Shown here piece by piece: positions 45,205-55,639 of a stretch of DNA of 64,000 nt. Source of the DNA: Leguminivora glycinivorella (taxonomy: Eukaryota > Arthropoda > Insecta > Lepidoptera > Tortricidae). The stretch's first letter is position 1, and every line of letters starts with the position of its first letter. The position numbers were made by a program, and so were the translations under genes. The stretch lies in the NCBI RefSeq assembly GCF_023078275.1, contig NC_062983.1, positions 13,633,001 to 13,697,000 on the forward strand, read 5' to 3'. The notes under the pieces were generated by a model. It had not been told where the DNA came from. It saw only the letters and a list, made by a program, of their open reading frames with translations, and ran no database searches.

Positions 45205-45603
45205 TACTTTTTAGAAATGGTAATTAATTGTAAGAAAATACATTTTGACTGCGAAAATAAATTATTTCGTTGTGACACTGGCTTTTATTCTTTAACTTAT
45301 ATTAACGGTATTGCAGGCGTTCATGGGCTGTGGAAACTGCATACAATCAGGCAAATCGTCCGCTAGTTGGTGAACTGACGTGGTCTTAACAGAAAACAAG
45401 TGTTTGCGCCGTGTGCAAGAGCCGTGTTTATTGTTTCTTAACACTGCGTCGTTTTTAACAGTATCTCGAATAGCACAGAATTATGTCAGTGACACCTTAA
45501 TTAAATGTCATTCTCATTCTGTGAATACCAAAGGTGAATACTGTCACAGCTGATTAGTGCCGACGACGCGGTATAGCGTGTTTTTAAAATTTTAGCATTT
45601 AAA

Positions 45604-46977
45604 ATGAGTACTAATAAATCAGAAGAAGCTATTAAAGAAAAGATATTGAATGCGGCTAAGAAAAATCCTAAAGGTATATCAGATAAAGACATTAAAGCCG
45701 CCGTGCCGGAGCTGTCCTCTGGGGAACTAGTAGCCGCTATCAACTCACTATTGCAGCAAGGCTGTTTTGATTTATTCAATCAATGCGGATCTCTTATTTA
45801 TAGGTAGTCTATTATTTGTATTCCTAAGTAATTTAAAAATGAATGCAACTTAAAAAAATCAACATGCCTTGATCGTAATTTTATTTACTCCTATTTTTGT
45901 TACAGGTTAAAAGCTCAAACTAGTAAAACAGCCGTCAAAGGTGCAGACAATGAGGAGAAAGTAGTTTATAACCTGATAGAAGAAGCTGGTAATAAGGGAA
46001 TATGGATTCGTGACATCAGAGTTCGTTCTAACCTCGCCAATACACAGCTCACTAAAGTACTGAAGAGTCTGGAGAGCAAAAAAGTTATTAAGGCAGTGAA
46101 ATGTGTCAACGTAAGTTCATAAATTAGAGTTTTAAGTGGAGTGAGTGATGGCTGATGGTTAATAAACTACCAAATCAATGGTCCTATTCTTGTTTTGTTG
46201 GCTGAAGCCCAAGTTAGAATGGATGCCACCCACACATGGAATGTCAGTAATTACCACTTTTATATGTAATACATAATTTTCCTGTAGTTTTAAAATTTTT
46301 TGTTTGTTCTTTCAGGCTTCAAAAAAGAAAGTGTACATGTTGTATAATTTAGAACCAGATCGGTCTATATCAGGAGGAGCATGGTATCAGGATCAAGATT
46401 TTGAGTCAGAATTTGTGGATATATTGAATCGCCAGTGCCTTAGATTTTTGCAGCAAAGAGCTGACAAAATCAAGAACAATGTTCGAGGGCCCATTGTTGG
46501 CAGAACTCAGTCTTACGCTACTGGTGCAGAAGTCCACAAATACATAACTGACTTAGGAATTAGTAATGTAAGTATTTGAGTTCTTTTCAAGCTATTTATA
46601 TGATTTATTTTAACTTTAAGTTGTTATTTATAGAATGGGTTATAAAAATAAACTTTAGATTGTACAACCACACAATAATTTATTATGTTATTTATAACTC
46701 TTTGTTCACTTGCTTAGAGATAAATAACTTATCATTTCAGGTTACCCTAGATGTTGAAGATGTGGTCACAATTTTGAACACACTAGTATATGATGGAAAG
46801 GCAGAAAGCAGTGTGTACCCGGACGGCAGCAAGGTGTTTCGTGCCATTGAATCCCTCCTACCTCCCCCGGGGCTGGTGCAAGTGCCCTGTGGAGTGTGCC
46901 CTCTCATACACAAGTGCTATTCCAAAGGACTTATCACTCCACAGGACTGTACTTATATGAATGAATGGCTAGAATAA
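45604..46977 (+). CDS. POLR3F: RNA polymerase III subunit RPC6 (POLR3F)
   Basis: Exons 45604-45803, 45906-46110, 46316-46567, 46741-46977; 297 aa (human 316), phases continuous. RPC6 belongs to the Pol III-specific trimer (RPC3/6/7) that opens promoters with TFIIIB. Seen: three winged-helix regions (residues about 5-67, IWIRDIRVRSNLANTQLTKV around 90-135, and GAEVHKYITDLGISN into the last exon), ASKKKVYMLYNLEPDRSISG GAWY, and the C-terminal cysteines VPCGVCPLIHKC...DCTYMN. In human RPC6 these hold a 4Fe-4S cluster, and all four are present. Kozak AAAATGAGT. The AATAAA overlaps the region just after the stop. Confidence 0.94.
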
Positions 46978-46989
46978 TAAATATATAAG

Positions 46990-47801
46990 AATAATATATA
47001 TGTTTGTGTTATTGTATTGCACCTGTACAGTTTAAAACAGGGATCAATGGCTCTTTACTAATGAGTTTAACCTACAATCTTGTTATCTAATTATTGCTTA
47101 CTTTACTGGACATACCTATTTGTTAATCTACAGTAATAACCTGTTTTTCACATAATCTACATCATGTATTGTATAGGTTAATTGCATCATGCAAATGCAT
47201 AAAATGTAAGGAGTCAAAAAACAAAGACAATATTATAGGATACAATTTATTTACACTGTTATCTAATAATTTAATATTGATAGATGTTTACAAGTCATAC
47301 TTTGTAAACTCAGACCTAGAGTGGTAACAAACACTGAAACACTACACTACTCAGCAAGTATTAGGCGTGCACTAATCTCATTACTTAGCCAATTTAATGT
47401 CTGTTCTTAGTAACATTATTTTAATTTTAGTACTAATGTGTAAAGTACATGTTTTTTGCACACAAGTAGACAAGTACTAGTTACTATGCCTATAGACCTA
47501 TAGTTTCGTTTTCAAAATGTTTAAATCTTCAAGTACCTGATAACTCCCAGTTTAATATCTCTGTGTCAACACTTCCATAGTCAAAAGTTTCGCACAAATG
47601 CAGAACACTGGTTGGCAGTATAGATTAAAAGCAATTATATAAAAATTGAAAAACTTCAAGCTTGATGAATTTCCAAGAAAAGTGCAGCAAAATAAACTGC
47701 CAATATAGTAAAACCAACTTACATAATACAATGGGTTATTTCATAACCATAACAAACTAACTTTCCCTAATTTTTACAAATGTGCATATTGTGCATACAC
47801 A
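46990..47801. other. Tail-to-tail spacer POLR3F/OPA3
   Basis: AT-rich 3' flanks of both genes. No ORF, transposon end or RNA gene recognised. Confidence 0.5.
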
Positions 47802-48971
47802 TTAAAACAAGCTCTTAAAGTTATTTTCAATGTTGTAGAGTGCTTCTGAAAGTACAGCATTATCACGTTTCTGTGACTGTATTTTTTTTTCTTCATGTTT
47901 TTTTTCCTCTTCCCTTCTGCTATGAGGAAATATTGAACTAAAAACATCCATTTGGATGTAATTCAATGATTGAAGGATAAGTCCTTTGTCAGGGTATGGT
48001 GTGGAGAGAAGTTGGGCTTCGTGTCTGATCATTTTATCACATTCCTGTGATCTCGCTGGTGGCTGTTCATTGGCGGGGGGTTGCATTGGGGTGCCTTTAG
48101 GGGATTTTTGACCAGCTGGGGGTTTGGGAGGGGAACTCTTAGAAGTAGTCAATTCTTCAAGTTCCTTCAGTGATTTGGTTATGTCTCTGACGTCTGGAGG
48201 AGGTGCTTCTATCTTCTTGCCACCTTTAAGAGAATATAGTATTTTAGTTCTTAAAACACATCTTTTAACAGATTTTATTGATTACTTAACAAAATAATAA
48301 TACTAGACTAGATCAGGTGACTGGTACTTACTGACTGAATGAATGAGGCGCTCCATTTCCCTAATCTGTGTTTCTTGTTGCTGGACTGCAAAGTACAAGT
48401 CTGTGATTGTATTGGTTATATGTTTCAGCTCATCGATTCTAGCTTGTTCTTTCGCTGCCTCTTTTTTGCTTTGTCTATAAACAACAAAATCAACAATTTT
48501 TATTGATAATTTCCAAGATTTACATCAATCTTAAAATAAACCTCATTGATGCAAGTATATTGAAATATTTATAGTGATAATTACCTGCCATATTCCACAA
48601 TAAGCAGGCTAGCACCAATAACAAAGATGACTGATTCACCCAGCAGGTTGGCACCCAGCTCAATGGCCATTTCCTGGCTCAGCACAGGTATGTTTACAGG
48701 TCTACCCAAATTTAGGATCCACATCTTAGCCTTCACCTCGCACCAATTGTAGACTGAACAAATCAATAATCAACATCAAGATACAATATTTTATTACAAT
48801 ATTAAAATGCTCATTAAACATATACTTACACTGGGCAGGAGGCATACAAACATAGGTCCTAAAAAAAGGACTATTTTTGGCTCGTTCTTTACACGCATTA
48901 GCGATGGGTTTGCTGATCTGCTTTATTAGTAACACTGACAATTTGGCAATGGGAAACGCTCCAACAACCAT
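47802..48971 (-). CDS. OPA3: OPA3-family mitochondrial protein
   Basis: Exons (minus) 48971-48830, 48753-48585, 48474-48332, 48223-47802, phases 1, 2, 1; 291 aa. OPA3 is a mitochondrial membrane protein (optic atrophy / 3-methylglutaconic aciduria in man). Seen: MVVGAFPIAKLSVLLIKQIS with the amphipathic targeting start, NACKERAKNSPFFRTYVC then MPPAQ, YNWCEVKAKMWILNLG, ELGANLLGESVIFVIGASLL (membrane segment), and a coiled coil KKEAAKEQARIDELKH. It is much longer than human OPA3 (179 aa) because of a C-terminal Pro/Lys-rich linker (SPPKPPAGQKSPKGTP) and a charged helix ending NNFKSLF. Head-to-head with GXYLT, start codons 348 bp apart. Confidence 0.92.
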
Positions 48972-49319
48972 TGTCGCCTATAAATTAGTGACTACAATAA
49001 CACAGCAAATACTACTATTGATATTCTAGCCCTACAAGGGGAAACTGAACAAGCGATTACATGTATCAATTAAATTTTGCAATTTTTCTGCTATTCGGAG
49101 AACATCGCATTCGTTCATACATAATCTGACATTTACTATAAGTTGTCAATGTCAGTGTCAATAGATATAGCAGACTAATCGAGAAAATATCATTAATCAG
49201 CTGATTTCATCATGTCTCAAATAGTCCTTGTCTACCAAAGAGTGTGCCTCAAACGAAACGAATGTCGTTTGACCATCGTTTGACAGTTAAAAAAGAAAAT
49301 AGCTGTAAACAAACAATGA
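48972..49319. promoter_or_regulatory. Head-to-head promoter region OPA3/GXYLT
   Basis: 348 bp between start codons. TGTCAATGTCAGTGTCAATA and CGTTTGACCATCGTTTGACA are short internal repeats; no TATA box. An 8-codon upstream ORF for GXYLT starts at 49316. Confidence 0.45.
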
Positions 49320-52300
49320 ATGGAAGTTCAGTTAGGAATTAAATCGCTAAAATATATCATGAGACGATTACCTATTAGGAAAATCGCAATTTTATTGGGT
49401 TTTAGTTTTACACTAATTTATTTATATTCTTGGATTAGTAATGATAATGTGAAGAACTTTATCAATAGACCTCGAGGTACCGCGAGCACAAAATTATTAA
49501 CGTTGTAAGTAACCATTTAAAATATTTTTTTACATTCTCACGTTTTGTGGATGGCACTATATATAATTTGTTCTTTTTCTAGAAGACCTCAGAGTACTTT
49601 ACCTCAGAAGACTGCCATAAACAGGATCGTTTTGTCGTTCGTCGTGTGTGACTCGAGATTCAACGAATCGCTGAATGTCGTCAAATCCGTGTTATTGTTT
49701 ACTAAGACTCCCGTGCACTTCGTCATCTTCACAGACGACAATCTTAAATCTAAATTCAATGAAACTCTTAGCAACTGGAGAGTATTGACTGAATACCAGC
49801 TGGATTTTGAGCTGCACAGCATTAACTTTCCTGAAGAACATGTTGATGATTGGATGAACTTATTCAGCAAATGTGCTGCGCAACGATTATTCATACCGGT
49901 AATAAGTTACACTTACTACATATACCCAGGGCTACATCCTGCAAATTGAAAGTTCCCTTATAAACCTCTATGTGACCTGAAATCTTGCTTCCTATTTCGT
50001 CTCTTACAAAGAATCATGTTTACCTCTCTGATCATATAATATAGAAGGTATTAGTATTATAAATTTAATTGAATCGTTGTCTGACGTACCTGCAAAACAA
50101 GCCATCATGAGCTTACCGTGGGACTCAGTCAATCTGTGTAAGAATGTCCTATAATATTTATTAATATTTTTTATTTATTTAATTTTCCAGAAATTAATCA
50201 GCCACATAGATGCCATGATCTATGTAGACACAGATACCCTGTTCCTGGGTGCCGCTGACGAGCTGTGGCACAAGTTCTCCCTGTTCAACATCTCCCAAAT
50301 ATCTGCCATGGCGCTGGAGAATGACAACCCCAATGTGTCTTGGTATCCTAGATTTGCAAAGCATCCATTTTATGGGAAATATGGTGAGTGTAAAATGACA
50401 GATGACTTTTCTTATTCTCCTAAGGGGGTCTCCTATTGTTGCACTTGGCATGCAGTTTTCAGATAAGTTGCAGTTGGGTTGCAGTCTATTTGCATTGGCC
50501 TTTAGGTTTATGGTCCTTCATATGGTACTTATTAAGTTTGATGGAAATGTTTTGGTTAGAGTTGATTAGACTTTGTGTATTAAGTTTCATTAGCAAATAT
50601 CCTACTTGTATGTTGTTTGGCTACGCCTTAGTAGGTTAATATAGACTGTAGTTTGATAAATTTAATACATCAATGCTAATATAGTTTGCATGTACCAAAT
50701 TGTGGCTGATGCTGGCTATGCATAAGCTAAATATATAATTCAATATAATTTTATCTAGCATTCATTCCATTTAAATGAATGTGTAATTCCATGTAACAGA
50801 GTAATGTAAGTGACCAATTATTTGCATGTTTCTTTTTTATAGTGCAGATTTAAATATCAGTATGTCTGAGGATCAAAAGTAAGCATATCTAGAGACATAT
50901 TAAGACTTTAATTTATATCATAAATAAATAAAGCAATGAAATGGTCACTTACATTACAGTTACATGGAACTGCCTGATTCAACTTGTCCAATGTAAACTT
51001 TACTAGATCTTCTTTTATGTGTCTTTTCAGGTCTAAACTCGGGTGTGATGTTAATGAACCTCACAAGAATGAGGGACTTTGGTTGGGTGGACTATGTCAC
51101 CCCAATCATGCTGAAATGGAAGTTGTATATACCATGGGGTGATCAGGTAATTGTTTACACAACAATACAAAGGAGAGAAAATTATTTATTTTTAGCTAAA
51201 TGTGACTGTTAGTGAACAGTCTGGTAATATTGTATGAAGTAGTAGCACATCACACTGAAATGGAAGCTGAACAGAAAATACAGTTAAATATTTCCTAGCA
51301 GGAAAATACACACTTAGAGAAAGATTATATTCTGGGCAATAAACTTAAGCACAGAAATTACCTTTTCGAAAATAACTCTTGTTGTGAATCCTAGATCCTA
51401 GATGATGAAAGTTGTACCATCTTGTACCATCAGTGAAGTGCCCATTTCATTTAATCAGTGTCCAATCAATGTCCTATAATATTTATTTATTTAATCTACA
51501 AGGTGACTTCAAAGTATGACTAGTATTTTACAACTTTCTCTGAGCAACTTTGGATGGGAACCCCAAATTTGCAAAAAATATTGGGAGTCCCATACTAAAT
51601 TTAGCTTCATATTCAACCAAATTGTATGAAGTTGAAGATCAACTAGTGAACTTGAGAAATCAAAATGCATTCTAACTATTCAAGTTACCTTATAGCTTGA
51701 ATATCCTCCTTATCTCTATTCCCAGGATATAATAAACGTGATATTCCACTACCACCCGCGTGCCGTGCTGGAGCTGTCCTGCCGCTACAACTACCGCACA
51801 GACCAGTGCATGTACGGCGACGCGTGCGACGACGCGACCGCTGACGGCGTGTTCCTTCTGCATGGCAGCAGGAAAGCCTTCCACTCGCATAAGCAGCCTG
51901 CTTTTGAGGTATTTTATGAGAGACGGTATTATATCTGACTTCTGCCTTGCTAGGGTTTTTGATGGTTGCTTAAGTTTTCTGTAAGTCTATCAGTAGTCGT
52001 AAAGTTCACTTCTTAGCATAAAAACACAAAACGAACAAACAGCCCTTCCATCCTGAACTCTGATGTATAATGGGAATACCTACTTTACTAAGTATTTTGT
52101 TTTTTACTTTTTACACATTCACTCCGTAGCATTTTACGTCTTAGAGTATGACTACCAACAGAAAATCCGCGAAGCAGATTGGTTCCTGACACTCAATGTG
52201 TTAAAATCGACACGACAAATCGCTATAGGAACAAAGTCTGCAACTTGAGGTTGAGCTACGTCCCTTCCCTACACGTTGATGGACCTTCTAAAAATTTACT

Positions 52301-52519
52301 CTTTTTCACAACCAATTAATTTTACAGGCAGTATACCGCGCCATCGACGAGTGGTCAGTCGGCGTGGATCCCTCCGGCTTGCCGGCCGTCCTCGACCGCT
52401 ATTTCACGGAGGCGCCGGCCTCTCTCTGCGGCAACCTCAAGGACGCCTTCCTGAAGGTCCCTACGGCTACAATAGCTAAGCTGCATAGGAAACCTGACAG
52501 GTATCTAGATACTTTGTAG
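49320..52519 (+). CDS. GXYLT: Glucoside xylosyltransferase (GXYLT; Drosophila shams-like)
   Basis: Exons 49320-49504, 49583-49898, 50191-50383, 51031-51146, 51726-51908, 52328-52519; phases agree. GXYLTs add xylose to O-glucose on EGF repeats of Notch in the secretory pathway (type II membrane protein). Seen: signal anchor KIAILLGFSFTLIYLYSWIS; NRIVLSFVVCDSRFNESLNV; MIYVDTDTLFLG with the DTD metal/donor motif of GT8 enzymes; NPNVSWYPRFAKHPFYGKYG; LNSGVMLMNLTRMR; WGDQDIINVIFHYHP; and SCRYNYRTDQCMYG. ATG 49320 overlaps an upstream ORF (ATGAATG); the in-frame ATG at 49359 has the better context and may be the true start. The end is uncertain. Reading through gives DRYLDTL and a stop at 52519. 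The GT at 52501 could instead splice to an acceptor at 52992 (reading VATSSYEVKERRDHDKEV in another phase), but this join gives an immediate stop. A decayed copy of exon 6 lies downstream. Confidence 0.9.
50092..50175 (+). repeat. Family F retroposon, 3' fragment
   Basis: ACAAGCCATCATGAGCTTAC, GTGGGACTCAGTCAATCTGT and GTCCTATAATATTTATTAAT match the tail of the 28.9-kb copy. It abuts the polypyrimidine tract of the GXYLT exon 3 acceptor (50190). Confidence 0.75.
51466..51500 (+). repeat. Family F retroposon, terminal scrap
   Basis: ATGTCCTATAATATTTATTT is the extreme 3' end of the family F tail, in GXYLT intron 4. Confidence 0.5.
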
Positions 52520-52679
52520 ACTTTGTAGTATATGGTCCTTTAAGGCATTGTCAGTTAGCTCCGACCTTCCCGATTTGCCAGCGTTACTTCCATGGGGGTC
52601 ATTACCTCCCCTGGAGTCTAGGTTGGCCATACAAATAGACCACGTGACCCCCACCCTGGGGCCTGGGCACGAAGCTAGA

Positions 52680-52820
52680 TCCACCTTTGCGTACTTCATC
52701 GTTACTTCACTGAGGCACCGGCCTCGTTATGGGGCAACCTCAAGAACGCATTTTCAAGGCAACTCAATACCTAAACTGCATAGGAAAGAGAGGTATAGAT
52801 ATAGACACCTGGTAGTGAAC
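52680..52820 (+). pseudogene. Decayed copy of the GXYLT last exon
   Basis: ACTTCACTGAGGCACCGGCC, GGGGCAACCTCAAGAACGC, CCTAAACTGCATAGGAAAG and AGGTATAGATAT follow the order of TTTCACGGAGGCGCCGGCC, CGGCAACCTCAAGGACGCC, GCTAAGCTGCATAGGAAAC and AGGTATCTAGAT in exon 6. Frame destroyed. A shared ATTTGCCAG lies after both. Confidence 0.85.
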
Positions 52821-52865
52821 TCGACCATCGAAAAATAGTCAATCGACTCCAATTTGCCAGGTCTG

Positions 52866-53761
52866 GGTTAAAGTTTTCTGTCCTATTAAAAATTTATATC
52901 ATTGTGTTATCGTTTGTACGCAGTGTGGCAGACAATTCTGTTTTAATACCGAACTTGTTTATGTAATTCAGCACTTTGTTTTATTTCCACAGGTAGCCAC
53001 TTCATCTTACGAAGTCAAAGAACGAAGGGACCATGACAAAGAAGTTATTATTAACGAGTCTGAGGTAAAGTTGGAAAATGATCTTTTAAAGTTATCATTA
53101 ATTCAGTTTTAATTTTAAAATGCTGGATCGAATCCGGAACCGTGCCTTTAAAGAATAGTGCTTACAAAGTTACAACGAATTATGTATTTTGTCTGTCATA
53201 ATTTACCATTGCATAGACTTGCCTTATTGCGTTATATTAATATTATTCTAATAATATAATGACGTCTGTATTGTTCCGAATCGGTCAGCTATTACGGAAT
53301 AAAATACAGGTAGGTATAATAATTTATTATGATAGTTTCCCATGAACCACTTGACACGAATGTCGCTAATGTATTATACTTAAACGAATAAGATTTATAG
53401 TATTTAAAATGTTGCCTTAATAACGTAGTATTATGTTTAATTATAATTAAATACACTCATTGTTGTTACCAAGAGACCAACTGTCATATTATTACTGTAT
53501 TTATTAGTTTAAATTCTAGTGTCAGCCGAACCCGAAAAATTTATAATAATAATGTAGTAACATGTGCAAAGAACATACTAAACCGGTTTTATTGCGCTTA
53601 ATCTTATATAGCATGACATATACCGCTCTCGGCGATAAGATCATAGTCTATTAATTATTCGTTGATGACGCACTGCTTACATTAACTACATTAAAACTTG
53701 TTCAATTTTTTCCATTCTAAGAAAAAAATGTGTGTTCATTTATTACGAGTACCTCTATAAA
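52866..53761. other. Gene-free stretch after GXYLT
   Basis: Holds a possible terminal exon at 52993-53111 (see GXYLT entry) and otherwise AT-rich sequence with no supported feature. Confidence 0.4.
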
Positions 53762-54193
53762 TACACGGTGTAACCTGAGGAAACCGAATAATTTTAACAG
53801 CGTATTCCTCATCATATTAGAAGAGTAAAATGTCATATAAACTTTTCTGGATTTCGCCTACTTTCGAAGGTATAAGCATTTAAAAAAATAACAATTACTT
53901 ATTATTTGCCGTCATTGTACATAATCTAACTATTCTCGTTGATAGAATATATCAAAAAGTAACTAGTGACTCGTTGTAAAAAAAGTAGATTTAAAAAAAA
54001 GAGTATTTTTTTATTTTAAGTTTATTTACGAATAACATTTACATTTTATGTGAAAATACAAAAAAAAAACAAAAAAAAAATACACAAAAAAATTGTTTTT
54101 CGAAATTTGCTTGACGTCATATAACATTTTATCTTTCCTATCTATCACTTTTTGCCCTCGGAAATCTTTCAGTTTCCTCAGATACACCGTGTA
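53762..54193. repeat. Non-autonomous element with TACACGGTGTA ends (family H, copy 1)
   Basis: 432 bp. Inverted ends TACACGGTGTAACCTGAGGA and the mirror of TCCTCAGATACACCGTGTA. Inside are TCATATAAACTTTTCTGGAT and A-rich tracts. Related in layout and in the ATATAAACTTTTCT word to 57664-58126. Confidence 0.75.
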
Positions 54194-54198
54194 AAATA

Positions 54199-54281
54199 CA
54201 GGTTGTAACAAAAATCCCGGAATCAAACCACGATACAAATTACGCCCGTAAACGAATCACCAGCCTTTTTGTTACAACCTG
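54199..54281. repeat. Small hairpin CAGGTTGTAACAAAAA
   Basis: 83 bp with CAGGTTGTAACAAAAA and its mirror TTTTTGTTACAACCTG, immediately after the previous element. Confidence 0.75.
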
Positions 54282-54874
54282 TGTGTCGTGTAAAAATTTG
54301 ACGCAACCGCGAACATTTTCTGAGTATAAGGGTCAAATACCATCAATCATTTAGAAAGACTGATAACAATACTCAGTAGTGAACTATCAAACTTCATATA
54401 GTTCATATATAAAAGTTGGTACCTACATACACCACAAGTATTGCTTTCTAAGCGACGTATAACTGCATATCCTTAAGTGGTAGGCATATACATATACCTG
54501 TCTTCTCCTCATTTGCCTTGAAATAAAATTTACAGAACTGTGTAGCGGTAACAGGCGGTTTGGACCCTATATCAGTGATGCGCAATTTCTGATGGTCATC
54601 GAAATATCTGGTTAACGGGCCTAATAATTTCGATCAGCCAACAACCTTTTGTTAGCTTTTGTTCTTAGAAAAAAAATACGACAGAAACGCTAACTACCTA
54701 ATTAACATTATACGTGAATTGATTTTGTTTTGAAAGTGGTTCTGATAAAAAAGTTTCACATATTTTAATTGTTTGCTTAAAGTCGTATTTGTCGCAAATG
54801 TTTGCTAATGCCCGTGGTTTGTATTCAGTAGACTCCCTAATCCTTCGGACCCAATGTAGAAAATTCAAAAAAAA

Positions 54875-54989
54875 TTAACCCTTCGTCTGTGTTTGATAAG
54901 GATCCTAACATTAGGCGTTGGACTTTAAAATAATATATCAAAGTTAATTGTTTTATGACAATTTTTTGACAAACACAGATGAAGGGTAA
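54875..54989. repeat. Hairpin MITE TTAACCCTTCGTCTGTGTTTG
   Basis: 115 bp. TTAACCCTTCGTCTGTGTTT on the left, the mirror of AAACACAGATGAAGGGTAA on the right; inner arms decayed. Confidence 0.75.
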
Positions 54990-55639
54990 GAGAACACACA
55001 TTTTCACTGGAGTTACTGCGTTATTCATGAACGATTTAGGTATAGAGGTACATTGACTTATGTATTTGTGAGAAAGGGACAAAACCCAATTTGACTTATT
55101 GAGACCCGTAAGTTTTTATGAATAAGGCGTTTAGGACATAACTAACGTCTTCTGACGATGGATGCGATGGACGAGAGGAAGTAAACACAATTTACCCGCG
55201 CAGACCATTCCTATCTTTGCCGCTAATCTTAATAGCTACCTTCACTACTTTGTCATCGTGACATAGTAGCTACCGTACAAACGTTACGAGGCTGCAAGGT
55301 GCTGAGTGAGACAGACCGTGCGAGAAATGCCGGTAGGTAGGTACTTAAATTCGGAGTTACCAAGCCAAAACCAGATTAAACTACCATTTATTAGAGGGCT
55401 CGGTTAACCCAACGGAAGTCATGCTGATAGCATTAAAGAAATTGACACATAATATTAAAGCCTAGACCTAGTATAATAGGACACATAACAGCGAGTTTTT
55501 TTTTCCAAATCTTAAATTCAGAATAATTTTAATTGTGGAAAATTTGTGATTTAGGTAAGACTTTTCTTATTCGAAAAGTAAATGCCACTTTTTGCTCGAG
55601 ATGAAACAGCATAAAATACATAGGTCTCTATTAAATAAT

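Noticed and set aside
52993..53111. Possible extra GXYLT exon (VATSSYEVKERRDHDKEV)
   Set aside because: The only obvious donor (52501) joins it in a phase that gives an immediate stop; not conserved text. Left as a possibility in the GXYLT entry.
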